Of a DNA stretch of 64,000 nucleotides, positions 1 to 10,656 are shown in pieces. The notes under the pieces were generated by a model that saw only the letters and a list, made by a program, of their open reading frames with translations, ran no database searches and was not told where the DNA came from. How positions within the stretch are numbered: the stretch's first letter is position 1; each line of letters begins with the position of its first letter. This DNA is from Cymodocea nodosa (lineage: Eukaryota; Streptophyta; Magnoliopsida; Alismatales; Cymodoceaceae). The DNA lies in the NCBI GenBank assembly GCA_036874045.1, contig CM072341.1:11172501-11236500 (forward strand), in the 5' to 3' direction. The position numbers and the translations under genes are program-made.

Positions 1-1549
1 TAAAATACATATAGAACCTTTTCTTTTAGCAATAAACTTAAGTTCATCTATATTTTTATCAATAATTTTGCATCTATTATCTTCAAACACTACATAATAT
101 CCATTCTAAGTTAGTTTTATAACATTGAGCAAATTAAATCTTAGGTTTTCTACATATAGTACATTCGAAATAAAACAAGTTGGAGTAATTTGAACATTGC
201 CCATACTTATGATTTTATCCTTACTTTTGTTTCCAAATGTTACACTTCCTTTCGTGGTATTTGTAAAATTTTTTAGTAGACTTTTCTATCTGGTCATGTG
301 ACTTGATGCTCCACTATCCAAGATCCATTTTGATGTTGTTTCCTCCTACAAAACAAATTAAGAAAAAAATTTTCTTGGTACCTAATGTTGTTGAGGACCA
401 AGTTCATAAAACGCATATTTCTTCTTTTTGTTTAAAAATAGTTTAACAAAAATAGTTTAACATTATCATTTACATTCTTATTAGTTGTAAGTACTATTGA
501 CTTATCATTAGCTTCATACTCACATATAGCATTATTGCTCTTATAATCATTCTTCTTGTTTTCAGATGTAGTATAACCAAGATCATGCCGATTTTTATCA
601 GATGTTAATTTATTTTGGTCATGCTCATACATTTCAATAAGTTCGTACCAAGATTTTGTACTTGTATTTGAATTTTCAGTACATACAAAATCCTTTTCTG
701 CACAAGAATTTTCAGATAAAAAACATGTAGAGCCAATAATTGGTCTAATACTAGTGTTTTGAATTACATGCTTAGGTTTCTATATTTTCAGTTTACTACA
801 ATTGTTTGATATTTTTGAAACATTAGAAACTGAATTTCTAGAAAAAGAAACAAGATTTTTAGAAACATTAATAGTCATGTTAGAAATACATTTAGACAAA
901 TCACATTGATTTATATTATTATTGCATGATTCATCCCTTGAAGTACCTACTTCTACATATTTATTACCTTGTTTCATGATAAAAGGAATTTTAGTCTTAG
1001 ATTTACTTGAACTACAACTAACAAATCCTTTTTTGGCTTGAGATTCAAGATATTCAGGATAATCAAATCCTAAGCCAAATTTATATGACACTGCAAGGGT
1101 ACTAGTTAGTTTGTCTAGCTTAGTTTGACTTAAATTCCATTTCTTAATGATAGAATTTAAATTTAGCTCTCTCATTTTTAATTTATCAATCTCTACCTCA
1201 AGATCATTTATATTGTTTCTCAACATTTCATTTTCAGATTCTATCTTTAATCTTTCAACATTTGTATTCTGTATTTGTTCATGCAATACACATTCATTAA
1301 ATCTAAATTTATGCAAATCTCTAGCATGATTTTCATTATCATATTTAAACTTTTCTAAAGTAGTAGACAGGAAACAATTTTCTTCTTCCACAATGGATAA
1401 AGAGTTTCTGAACCATAACTTATGATCTATACTTTGAAGAAAGATTATCATCCTATATTTCCAATATTCAAATGTATTCCATCAAATAAAGGAGGAAAAT
1501 TAAGAATTCGACCTTCGTATAAGGAAAAATTACCATTTCTAGTAGCCAT
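1..1549 (-). pseudogene. gag-protease remnant of Sirevirus-like copia A1
   Basis: Read on the minus strand, gag starts at the ATG at 1549 (MATRNGNFSLYEG), nearly the same N-terminus as the gag at 28843. After FLQSIDHKLWF near 1410-1445 the sequence jumps into a Lys/Glu/Asn-rich coiled coil (780-1400), so the capsid-like UBN2 region and zinc knuckle are missing: an internal deletion. More gag-linker sequence follows at 350-780 with stops. A copia aspartic protease begins near 345, with the active-site motif LDSGASSHM at about 297-325, and runs towards the GAG-pre-integrase region at the left edge, matching 31271-31620 on the other strand. Stops and frameshifts make it non-coding today. Gag would assemble particles and the protease would process the polyprotein. 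The element continues beyond position 1. Confidence 0.85.
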
Positions 1550-1735
1550 GTTACCTTAGATTTTTTAACCTATTTGATTTTAAATTGTCTAAAATAATAA
1601 AAACAATTTGAGCCTTAAATCAAGAAGGTTAAGAGTATGCTCAAATATCAATTTCTGTTTAAAAACAAGGAAGGTAGAATAAGCAATGATATTAAATAAG
1701 TTGGTATCGATTTTATATAAAAGATTATTAACAAA

Positions 1736-1747
1736 GCTCTTATACCA
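1736..1747 (-). other. primer-binding site of A1
   Basis: Minus strand TGGTATAAGAGC, one base away from TGGTATCAGAGC, the initiator tRNA-Met site usual in plant copia elements. It lies two bases past the LTR end, which fixes the LTR boundary and the element's orientation. Confidence 0.85.
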
Positions 1748-1749
1748 CT

Positions 1750-3313
1750 TGTAGGATAGTATGGCTACACAAGATGAGGGAGAATTGTGTTTCTCAACAT
1801 TTTTGATTATAATTGAAACTTCAAAACTCAAAAACAAGTCAAGACACTATCTTCATAAAATCATTTTTATTCAAGGTTTCAATTACAATATACAATTCAA
1901 TTCTCCTTAGAAATTGTAGATGCAATTATATATCGATACCATGTTTCATCTATACAATTTCATAACTACAAATGAAGAAAACTAATATGCGAAATTTAGA
2001 ACATTTCTCCTTATTTGAGATCTTTCTTCTTCTTCTCCTTTTTCTTCTTTAGCAATTGTTCAGTGACAAATATCTTGTCTTTCTCTACTTCACCGAATTT
2101 GCTTTCTTCTGATACTTCAGATCTTCAGTGACATAAATCTGACCTTTTCTGCTTCACTGAATTTTCTTTCATCTAGGAGTTTTTCCCTGAATAGTGTTTT
2201 TGATCCCTGAAAAGATTTTTCATTTGGTGTGTAGGGATAATTGATCAACGAGAATTCTATGCCTTTTATAATATATTTTCATTTCATGCATATCTTCCAC
2301 GTTTAATCAATACTAGTTATCCACTTCTTCACGTCTTTTCTTTTTCCTTCATCGAAATACACATGTTCTAACCTACGTTTATATTTAATCATCAATCCTG
2401 GATCTCTGAAAAATTTTCTGCAAAATAAACTTTCTCATCCAAAACTTTTCATCAAGTGTAATAAGAAGTCGTTACTTTAATGTTAACTAAACAAGTAAAA
2501 CAAGTAGATATATAACTTAATGTTTATAACTTAACGAGTTCCTCATGTGCCAACTCACGTGACAAGTATTGTAGCTAACTCAATAAACTAAGTCTGTAGT
2601 ATTACGCTAACTCAACGAACCAGCTTCATGGTGTTACGATAACTCAATGAACCATCTCCGTTGTGTTACAAATTACTCAACGAATCAGAGATAAACAAAT
2701 ATTTTTATAATAATAATTTTACCACGTGCAAAAATAACAACTTAAGTTTATAACACTAACCTAACGCGTTGCCTTAGTGTTCAATATAGCAACTCAACGC
2801 GTTTAGTTATGTTAACTTAATGAGTTAAACATGTGCATCTCAGGTGATACAATATAACATTCGTAACTTTTAATTCACCACGTGTACAACACTAACTTAA
2901 CGAGTTCATCTCTTCTTTTACTCACTAACTTAACAGGTTCTCATGCGACTTATTTTAACCTTTAAGCCTCTAACTTAATGAGTTCTCACGTGATCTCTAT
3001 ATAAATAACACTCTAACTTAATGAGTTGTCTAAACGTGCACTATTCATGATACAGAAAATATAACTTTAAAATATATCATGTTTTTCAATAAAAACACAC
3101 GTTAACTTAACGTTTAGTTAAATGAGAAATTACTGCAACGAAACGACTAGTTATTAACTTAGTATAATTTCAAATCCAATACAAACAAGTATTTATATCA
3201 GTAAGTTTTTTCTGTATTAATTGATGTTTCTAATTTCTTTTCACAAGCAATAGTAATTGAGTAAATATGATTACTTTCATTCGGCACACATCATCAAAAC
3301 AAAATACTCAATA
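1750..3313 (-). mobile_element. 5' LTR of element A1 (family A)
   Basis: On the minus strand it runs from TATTGAGTATTTTG (family consensus TGTTGAG, one change) to CATACTATCCTACA, followed by the primer site. It matches the LTRs at 26963-28642, 34191-35831, 52493-54242 and 61474-63228. It holds the family's array of TAACTTAACGAG-type words and CACGTG-like boxes. Immediately right of it, plus-strand family-A LTR sequence begins in mid-LTR, so A1 most likely inserted into an older A LTR whose left half lies outside the window. Confidence 0.9.
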
Positions 3314-4525
3314 GAGGCTTAAAGGTTAAAATAGGTTACGTGAGAACTCGTTAAGTTAGTGAGTAAAAGAAGAGACGAAATCGTTACATTAGTGTTGTAC
3401 ACGTGGTGAATTAAAGGTTACGAATGTTATATAGTATCACGTGAGTCGCACATGTTTAGCTCGTTAAGTTAACATAACTACACACGTTGAGTTGCTATAT
3501 TGAACACTAAGGCAACACGTTAGGTTAGCATTATAAACTTAAGTTATTATTTTTGCACGTGGTAAAATTCTTATTATAAAAACATTTGTTTATTATTAGT
3601 TCATTGAGTTATCTGTAACACAACGAAGTTGGTTCATTGAGTTATCGTAACATCACAAAGCTAGTTCGTTGAGTTAGCGTAACACCACAGACTTAGTTCA
3701 TTGAGTTAGCTACAGTACTTGTCACGTGAGTTGTCACATGAGGAACTCGTTAAGTTAGAAATGTTAAGTTATATATGTACTTGTTTTACTCGTTTAGTTA
3801 ATATTAACACAATGACTTATTATTACATGATGAAAAATTTTGGATGAGAAAGTTTATTTTGCAGAAAATTTTTCAGAGATCCAAGATTGATGATTAAAGA
3901 AAATTTGAAATGTAAACGTGGGTTAGAACGTGTGTATTTTGATGAAGGAAAAAGAGAAGACGTGAAGAAGTAGAAAACTAGTAGTGATTAAATGTGGAGG
4001 ATATACATGAAATGAAGATATAATATAAAAGGCATAGAATTCTCGTTGATCAGTTATCCTTGCACACAAAATGAAAAATCTTTTTAGGGATCAAAAACAC
4101 CTTTCAGGGAAAAGCTCTCAAGTGGAAGAAAATTCAGTGAAGTAGAAAAAGGTAAGATTTATGTCACTGAAGATTTGAAGTATCAGAAGAAAGCAAATTC
4201 GGTGAAGTAGAGAAAGTCATATATTCGTCACTGAAGAAGAAAAAGAAGAAGAAAGATCTCAAATAGGGAGAAATATTTTAAATTCCACAAATTAGTTTTC
4301 TTCATTTGTAGTTATGAAATTGTATTGATGAAATATGATATCGATATAATTGCATTTACAATTTATGAGAAGAATTGAATTGTATATTGTAATTGAAACT
4401 TTGAATAAAAATGATTTTATGAAAACAATGTCTCGACTTGTTTTTGAGTTTTGAAGTTTTAATTATAATCGAAAATGTTGAAAAACACAATTCACCCCCC
4501 TCTTATGTAGCCATACGATCCTACA
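3314..4525 (+). mobile_element. right part of a family-A LTR (A2), target of A1
   Basis: It starts inside the LTR at GAGGCTTAAAGGTTAAAATA (equivalent to 27306 in the A3 5' LTR) and ends at CCATACGATCCTACA. It contains the CTCGTTAAGTTA array, a TATA-like stretch near 4020 and the GAA-rich leader. No primer site follows; family-D LTR sequence starts at once, so A2 was probably a solo LTR or an element end inserted in D1's 5' LTR. Confidence 0.85.
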
Positions 4526-5829
4526 TTAAGTGACTTTTCAGAAGGTTACGCTGTAACTATCTAAAAACTCTTAGGAATCAGAGAGTTACCTTCAGTAAGT
4601 ATTTGAAATTGGTTTTAAGCTTTAGATAGTTAATTTTTTTTTTTTTCTAACTTAAGTGACTTTTGAGAAGGTTATGATGTAACTATCCAAAAACTCTTAA
4701 GAATTGGAAGGTTACCTGTGTAACTATCCAAAATGACTTAAGGTTTGGAGAGTTATCTTATATAAGTATCCGAAACATGTTTTCTCTATTGGATAGTTTA
4801 TTTTTTATGCTACTGTTTCAGAAGAACACATGTTTCAATCCCAATACATGACTTAAGTGGCCTTTTAGAATGTTAGTTATAGCTATCCGAAATGATTTTG
4901 AGTTTCGGCAAGTTATCGTTCTAAGTCTTCGATTTTCTAAAAGCCTTCAAAGATTTTATTTTTACTGAATCTACAACTGTTATTAATTGACTAACTATTT
5001 TGGCAAGATTTCTTTTGATTGTATATCTCGACTTTATTATGATTGAATGTTGCTAAAAATAAATTATTGCATAAGGCATCTGACCATTTCAGAATTCTTT
5101 CCATTCATGCAAATCTCGAAGGAAGAACAAAAAGGATTTGCAGAAAACTGGAACATACACAGAATTTTTCAACACTCGAAAGGAGAAATTGGCTGCTCAG
5201 CAATTGTACAAACATTTTGAAGATTCGTCTAGAACAAAGTCTAGAAGATCAAAAGCTACAGATCAATCAAGAATTCTCCTTAGAGCTTCATATGTCAACT
5301 CTTCATTGGAGTTGATCTAGCCTTGTGTGTCATTTTCATTTTGAGTTAGTGACTCCTAAGTTTAAATTGTTTTCTCGCTTACTTGAAAACCCTAACTTAC
5401 AAGGGAGTTGTGAGTATACCTTCACAAGGTTAGGGCATTGGTGAAGAGAGTGAAGTGTGATACTTCACTTGCTTAAGATTGGGGTCTTAAGTACACAAAG
5501 TTGGTGCTTTGTGTGAGGTTTTTGTTTAGCCTTTAAAAACATCTGTAAGGTTGTTGCTTAGCCTACAAAAGCAACTTGTTTAAGGCTTGTGCTTTGCCTT
5601 AAAAGCACTTAGTGGAATTCTTGAGGTTGTGGCCTTGAGGAGTGGACTACCTAGTTTGGGGAACCACTATAAATCCTTTGTGTCATTTACTTTCTACACT
5701 ATATTCTCTATTTACAAAATCAATTAATTAGGGTTCATTAGTGTCAATAGCTTTCGAATAATTTAAAAGCAAAATAAATTTTATTAGGACACTACTCACC
5801 CCCCTCTAGTGTGCCATTCGATCCTTTTA
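4526..5829 (+). mobile_element. 5' LTR of element D1 (family D), left-truncated
   Basis: From about 4711 it matches the LTR at 12857-13622, and its last 180 bp match 50071-50247. The end is TTCACCCCCCTCTAGTGTGC followed by CATTCGATCCTTTTA, then a primer site. Its true start (TGTTTACAG, seen at 12857) is missing because A2 abuts it at 4526. The body contains repeated TAACTATCCAAAA and GAGAGTTA words. The 3' part has seven successive inverted repeats, listed separately. Confidence 0.88.
5408..5608 (+). repeat. tandem array of seven small hairpins in the D1 LTR
   Basis: Successive perfect inverted repeats: 5408-5427 TTGTGA/TCACAA; 5450-5468 GTGAAGT/ACTTCAC; 5472-5491 CTTAAGA/TCTTAAG; 5493-5514 ACACAAAG/CTTTGTGT; 5518-5540 GTTTTT/AAAAAC; 5553-5575 GTTGCTT/AAGCAAC; 5589-5608 GTGCTTT/AAAGCAC. 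Loops are 5-11 nt, and three contain a TTAGCCT or TTGCCTT theme. Stem sequences differ from unit to unit while pairing is kept. The array lies shortly before GGAGTGGACTACCTAG and the LTR end, so it would be in the transcribed leader. Confidence 0.85.
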
Positions 5830-5831
5830 AG

Positions 5832-5843
5832 TGGTATCAGAGC
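5832..5843 (+). other. primer-binding site of D1
   Basis: TGGTATCAGAGC, complementary to the 3' end of plant initiator tRNA-Met, two bases after the LTR end. Confidence 0.92.
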
Positions 5844-5882
5844 AAGGTTATCTCTGTAATAGATTTAATCAATCTGAGATCA

Positions 5883-7621
5883 ATGGAAGAGTGTCAGCTT
5901 GTACACCGACTTCCACTATTTGATGGTAATAATTATGGCTTTTGGGAAAACAAAATGACTAATTTTTTAAAGTTTATGGATGTGAAGGTATGGAGAGCAG
6001 TGGTTTGTGGAATACAACTTCCAAATGTTCCTAAAGATATGTGGAATGATGAAGATGAGAAGAAAATACAATTGGATGCAAAAGGAATGAATGCATTAAC
6101 TTGTGCAATCACTACTGATATATACAACAAGATTTTTGCTTGTTCTACTATGCATGAAGCTTGGCGTGGTGTGCACTAGATATTACATATGAGGGAACAA
6201 ATGAGGTGAAGGATACAAAAATAAGTATCCTACTAAGAAAATATGAGATGTTCAAAATGAAAGAGAATGAGAGTATCATTGATCTCATATCTCGTTTCAT
6301 TGAGATCATAAGTGGACTGAAAAATCTTGGGAAAGAATTTCCCATGAAAGAACTGGTTATCAAAGTCTTGAGAAGCTTGAATAAGGATTGGAAAGCTAAA
6401 GCAACATCACTCCAAGATTCAAAGGATATGAGGACTTTTACTTTAGAAGATCTCATTGGCAATCTATTAGCCTATGAGACTCAACTAAAAGACTGGAAAG
6501 AAGAAGAAGAAACCTCAAGGAAGGTTGAAAAGAAGAAGGAACTAGCACCAAAGGCTCAACAACCATCTAAGGGGCTTGTTAATGAATTTCCAAAAGAATT
6601 GGCCTGTATTATCAAAAAATACAAGAAATTCTGTAAGAAAGGAAAAAGTCATGACAAAGGGAAGCAATCTGCTGCAAAATGCTTCAATTGCAACAAATAT
6701 GGGCATTTTTAGAGCCAATGCACATATCAAAAGAAGGATGAAAGAAAGAATTTTAACAAGAAGAAATCTCAAGGAAAACAGAAATTTCATTAGAGAAAAT
6801 TTAGTCAAGGAAAGAAGAAATCATTCCAAGTTACTTGGGATGATTCTATAGAATCTGAAGTATCTAAAGGTACCAGTACTGATGGTACATAGATTGAGTT
6901 TGAGTCTGAAGAACTAGCCAATGTTTGTTTTATGGCTAACACTAATGAAGTACATTTTGATTCTAATATAGTTGATGAAATAATTTCTGATAATGATTTT
7001 GATGTATTTGATAGAAATCAAGATGATTATAATGAATTATTGGAAGAACTGAAAAATGTTAGTCTAGAAAATTCTATTTTAAAAAGGAAATTATCGAATA
7101 GTTATAAAACTACTACTAAGTTAGAAAAGGAAATTATTGCATTAAAAACTAAAAATTCTGCATTAAAGAAAAATAAATTTGTTGCTGATAGTTCTGATAT
7201 GCATGATAAAATTTTTGAACTTGAAAAATATAACTTAGAACTTATTAAAGAATTGAAGGATAAATTTTTAGAAAACAAAAAGCTACAAGATAAAATTGAA
7301 AAATTGGATGAAAAACTTAAAAATCAATGTGTAGAAAAATCTAGTTCTAATTCTGATATAGAAAAATTAAAACAAGAAATTGGTAGACTAAAATTTAAAC
7401 TAAGAGCTTTTACCAAAGGAGATAAGAAACTAACCAATATTATTAATAGTTATAAAGTCTTTGGTGATAGAACTGGTATAGGTTTTAATTATGAACCACC
7501 AAAAACATATGCTTCTGTTAATTTTTCAAACAGCTATAAAATGGACTATGGAAATGGCTATTTGAAAATAATTAATAAAGAAAAAGTTATCTATGTGTTA
7601 AAAAGAAATTCTGTTAATTGA
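5883..7621 (+). pseudogene. gag of D1, with coiled-coil tail
   Basis: The start is taken at ATG 5883 (MEECQLVHRLPLFDG); the upstream open frame runs into the LTR and primer site. A frameshift near 6160-6180 separates the N-terminus from the UBN2/capsid-like part (YEGTNEVKDTKISILLRKYE). A zinc knuckle, CFNCNKYGHF, ends in an amber codon at 6710-6712 where Trp is expected, and the rest of the knuckle (SQC) follows in frame. Further amber codons occur to about 6890. From 6932 to 7621 the frame is open: 229 residues, strongly Lys/Glu/Asn-rich heptad-like coiled coil. This long coiled-coil tail is typical of Sirevirus gags. The next segment is protease. Confidence 0.85.
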
Positions 7622-7870
7622 AATAACACATGGATCTCAAAACAAAATAGATTTGAAATCTTCTCCACTGACAAAAATGGACCCAAGAAAATATAGGTAC
7701 CAAAGGAGGTGATTATGACTATTCTTGTAGGTCAAAACTAAAAGATCACGATGGGTGATGGATAGTGGTGCTTCAAAGCATATGACTAGAGATAAATCTG
7801 CCCTAAAAGACTTGAATAAGATTGATGGAGGTAATGTTAGATTTGGTAATGATTAGAAAGGTAAGATTAT
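7622..7870 (+). pseudogene. aspartic protease fragment of D1
   Basis: The frame at 7749 reads RWVMDSGASKHMTRDKSALK, the copia protease active site (D-S-G-A). Sequence between the gag stop at 7619 and this motif reads GPKKI then a stop then VPKE, the usual linker. An amber codon near 7855 precedes KGKIIFG, and coding then jumps into the C-terminal part of integrase, in another frame, at 7874. The rest of the protease, the GAG-pre-integrase domain and the integrase DDE core are deleted. Non-functional. Confidence 0.85.
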
Positions 7871-7873
7871 TTT

Positions 7874-9891
7874 TGGGCTGAGGTAGTTAGTACTACATGT
7901 TATATTTTAAATAGAGTAACCCTAAAAATAGAAATGAATAAGACTCCTTTTGAACTATGGATAGGAAGAATTCCTAAAGTTCATTATTTTAAAGCTTTTG
8001 GATCTAAGTGTTTTATTCTGAATACAAAAGAGAACAAAGATAAATTTGAAGCAAAATCTGAAGAAGGAATATTTTTGGGATATTCTTCAAGAAGTAAAGC
8101 TTATAGAGTTTATAACAAAATTTCTTTGGCTGTTGAAGAATCTATGTATGTAAATTTTGATGAAGAGCCAAGTAATAATTCAAAAGAAATTTTTGGTTCT
8201 TCTGATTGTGGATGTGATGAATTAAATATTGGAGAATCAAGTATCATGGGTTAAGATATGACTCATAAATTCTTGCCTCAACACCCTAAGGAGTTTATTA
8301 TTGGTGATATTTCTAAAGGTATTCAAACAAGATCTAGTAGCAATGTATCTAGGTGTTATGCATTTCTATCTGAAATAGAACCTAAAAACATTGATGAGGC
8401 ATTAAATGATGAATTTTGGATTAGTGCCATGCAGGAAGAACTCAATCAGTTTAGAAGAAATGATGTATGAGACTTAGTTCCTAAACCTCTAGATCATTCA
8501 ATTATTGGCACTAAATGGATATTTAAAAATAAATCTGATGAATCAAGGCATGTAATTAGGAATAAGGCTAGACTAGTAGCCCAAAGGTATAACCAATAGG
8601 AAGGAATAGATTTTGAAGAAACCTTTGCTCTTGTAGATAGATTAGAATCTATTAGAATTTTTCTAGCTTTTGCTACTCATATGAATTTTAAACTATATCA
8701 AATGGATGTCAAAAGTGCATTTCTAAATGGTTTAATTAAAGAAGTATATGTTAAGCAACCACCTGGTTTTGTAGATGCAGATTATCCTAAGCATATTTAC
8801 AAATTGAAGAAGGCCTTGTATGGTTTGAAACAAGCTTTGAGAGCTTGGCATGATAGGCTGAAATCTTTTCTGTTAGATAATGGTTTTTCTATTGGTAAGG
8901 TTGACAATACCTTATTCTTTAAGAAAAATCATCTAGGTTTGTTAGTTGTTCAGATTTATGTAGATGATATCATTTTTGGAGCAACTAATGAGGATTTAAG
9001 TAATAAATTTGCAGATCAAATGAAAAATCAGTTTGAGATGAGTCTAATGGGTGAGTTGACATTCTTTTTGGGATTGCAGATTAAACAAGTAGAAAAAGGA
9101 ATTTTTGTATATCAAGAAAAATATACAAAGCAACTTTTAGAAAAATTTGGAATGAGTAACTACAAGTCCTCAAGTACTCCCATGAGTTCGTCAATTAAAT
9201 TGGAAAAAAATGAATCTAGTCCAACTGTTGATATTACAAAATATAGAGGAATGATAGGTTCTCTTCTTTATTTAACAGCTTCTAGGCCTGATATCATATT
9301 CAGCGTTTGTGCCTGTGCTCGTTTTCAAGCCCAACCAAAAGAATCTCACCTATTTGTAGTTAAAAGGATAACGAAATACTTGCAAGGAACTTCAAATTTT
9401 GGTTTAATGTATTTCAAGGATAGTAGTTTGGATCTAATTGGATACAGTGATGTTGATTATGTTGGATGTAAATCTGATAGGAAGAGTACTAGTGGAACTT
9501 GCCAACTGTTTGGCAGTTCATTAATTTCATGGTTCAATAAGAAGAAGAATTGTGTTGCCTTATCAACTACTGAAGCTAAATATGTTGTGTACAAATTCTT
9601 TGGATGAAACAAACTATAAAAGATTATGGAATTTTATATGAAAAAACTCCTATTAATTGTGATAGTAACAATGCAATCAGTTTGTTAAAGAACCCTGTAT
9701 TACACTCTCGGGCAAAACATATTAAGATAAGACACCATTTTTTAAGAGATAATGTTATGAAGGATAATATTGAGCTAAATTTTGTTTCTACTCATGAGCA
9801 GTTGGAAGAAATTTTCACAAAGCCTCTTGAAGAAAAACAATTCATTAAATTGAGAAGAGATTTAGGAATATGCTGCCTAAATGATTTTTAA
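7874..9891 (+). pseudogene. integrase C-terminus, reverse transcriptase and RNase H of D1
   Basis: Integrase resumes at WAEVVSTTCYILNR (7874) and continues through KTPFELWIGRIPKVHYFKAF and the copia C-terminal GKGIFLGYSSRSKAYRVYN-type motif. RT follows: KTWxLV-like block with Trp changed to TGA at 8468-8470, KWIFKNK, an amber in YNQQEG near 8598, [15 protein letters not shown], the LYGLKQ block and the catalytic YVDDIIFG near 8960. RNase H has [20 protein letters not shown], a frame break at about 9604, CDSNNAISLLKNP, RAKHI and the C-terminal IFTKPL. The pol end at 9891 is original. The integrase zinc finger and catalytic core are missing, so it could not integrate. A 765-bp non-coding stretch follows. 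Confidence 0.9.
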
Positions 9892-10656
9892 CATTACCTA
9901 TTATCTTTTATCTTCTACTGTTTCAATATTTACTTCACCATCTTATTTTCTATTATTTGTTCATATTGAGTTATTTTGATGATCTATTTTAGTTTAGTAA
10001 ATAATTTTGAATTTTTCTATTCTAAAAACATTAAGTTATGGCACTGAAGTTTATGAAAACTATTTTTTTAAGGTTAATAAGGTGAACCATAGGATCAAGT
10101 CCTTATACTGAGTGAAATGTGTTATTTATCTAAATGTGGTGCCTTAAATTCTTCAGTAATCTTCACAACAATTTAATCTTTTAATATATATATATATATA
10201 TATATAATTTTATTTTTTTACTCTTTTAAATAGGAGGAGTTTATAAATCTTTTTGTTGTTTCTTTTCTTTCTTGATATTTCTAATTTTCTCCATTTTTAG
10301 CTATATTATTTTCTTTTGGTGGGCATATATTTAGGGGGAGTTATTTCTTTTTACCTAGATAAGGGCTAGAAGTTTTCGGAGAGTTAGCATATTGTCTTAA
10401 GGAGTTTTCAGATAGTTATCCTGTAACTATCCGAAATTTCTCTTTCTTTTCGATAAGTTAGGCCTCTAACTTACCGATCTCTAGAACTTTTTGATATTTA
10501 TATGCTTTTGGAAGGTTATCTTCTCACTCTGTCTCAACCTTCTGATTCTCAAACCCTTTGTCTACTTCATTTCTTTTTCATGTCTTCTCCTTCATGGCTT
10601 CGTTTGGATGATTTCCTACCCTCTCTTAGCAAGAGCAAGAATAGAGGATTCAAATA
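9892..10656 (+). other. non-coding spacer between pol and third ORF of D1
   Basis: AT-rich. It contains a (TA)n run at about 10183-10206, purine-rich PPT-like stretches near 10230 (AGGAGGAG) and 10333 (AGGGGGAG), and TAACTATCCGAAA / GATAAGTTAG words at 10415-10480. I see no coding sequence and no clear similarity to the family-A spacer. Confidence 0.6.

Noticed and set aside
5408-5608. CRISPR-like array
   Set aside because: No constant direct repeat with variable spacers; units are inverted repeats with varying stems, and the setting is a plant LTR.
10183-10206. (TA)n run as an origin or structural element
   Set aside because: A simple microsatellite in AT-rich DNA with no other supporting signal.
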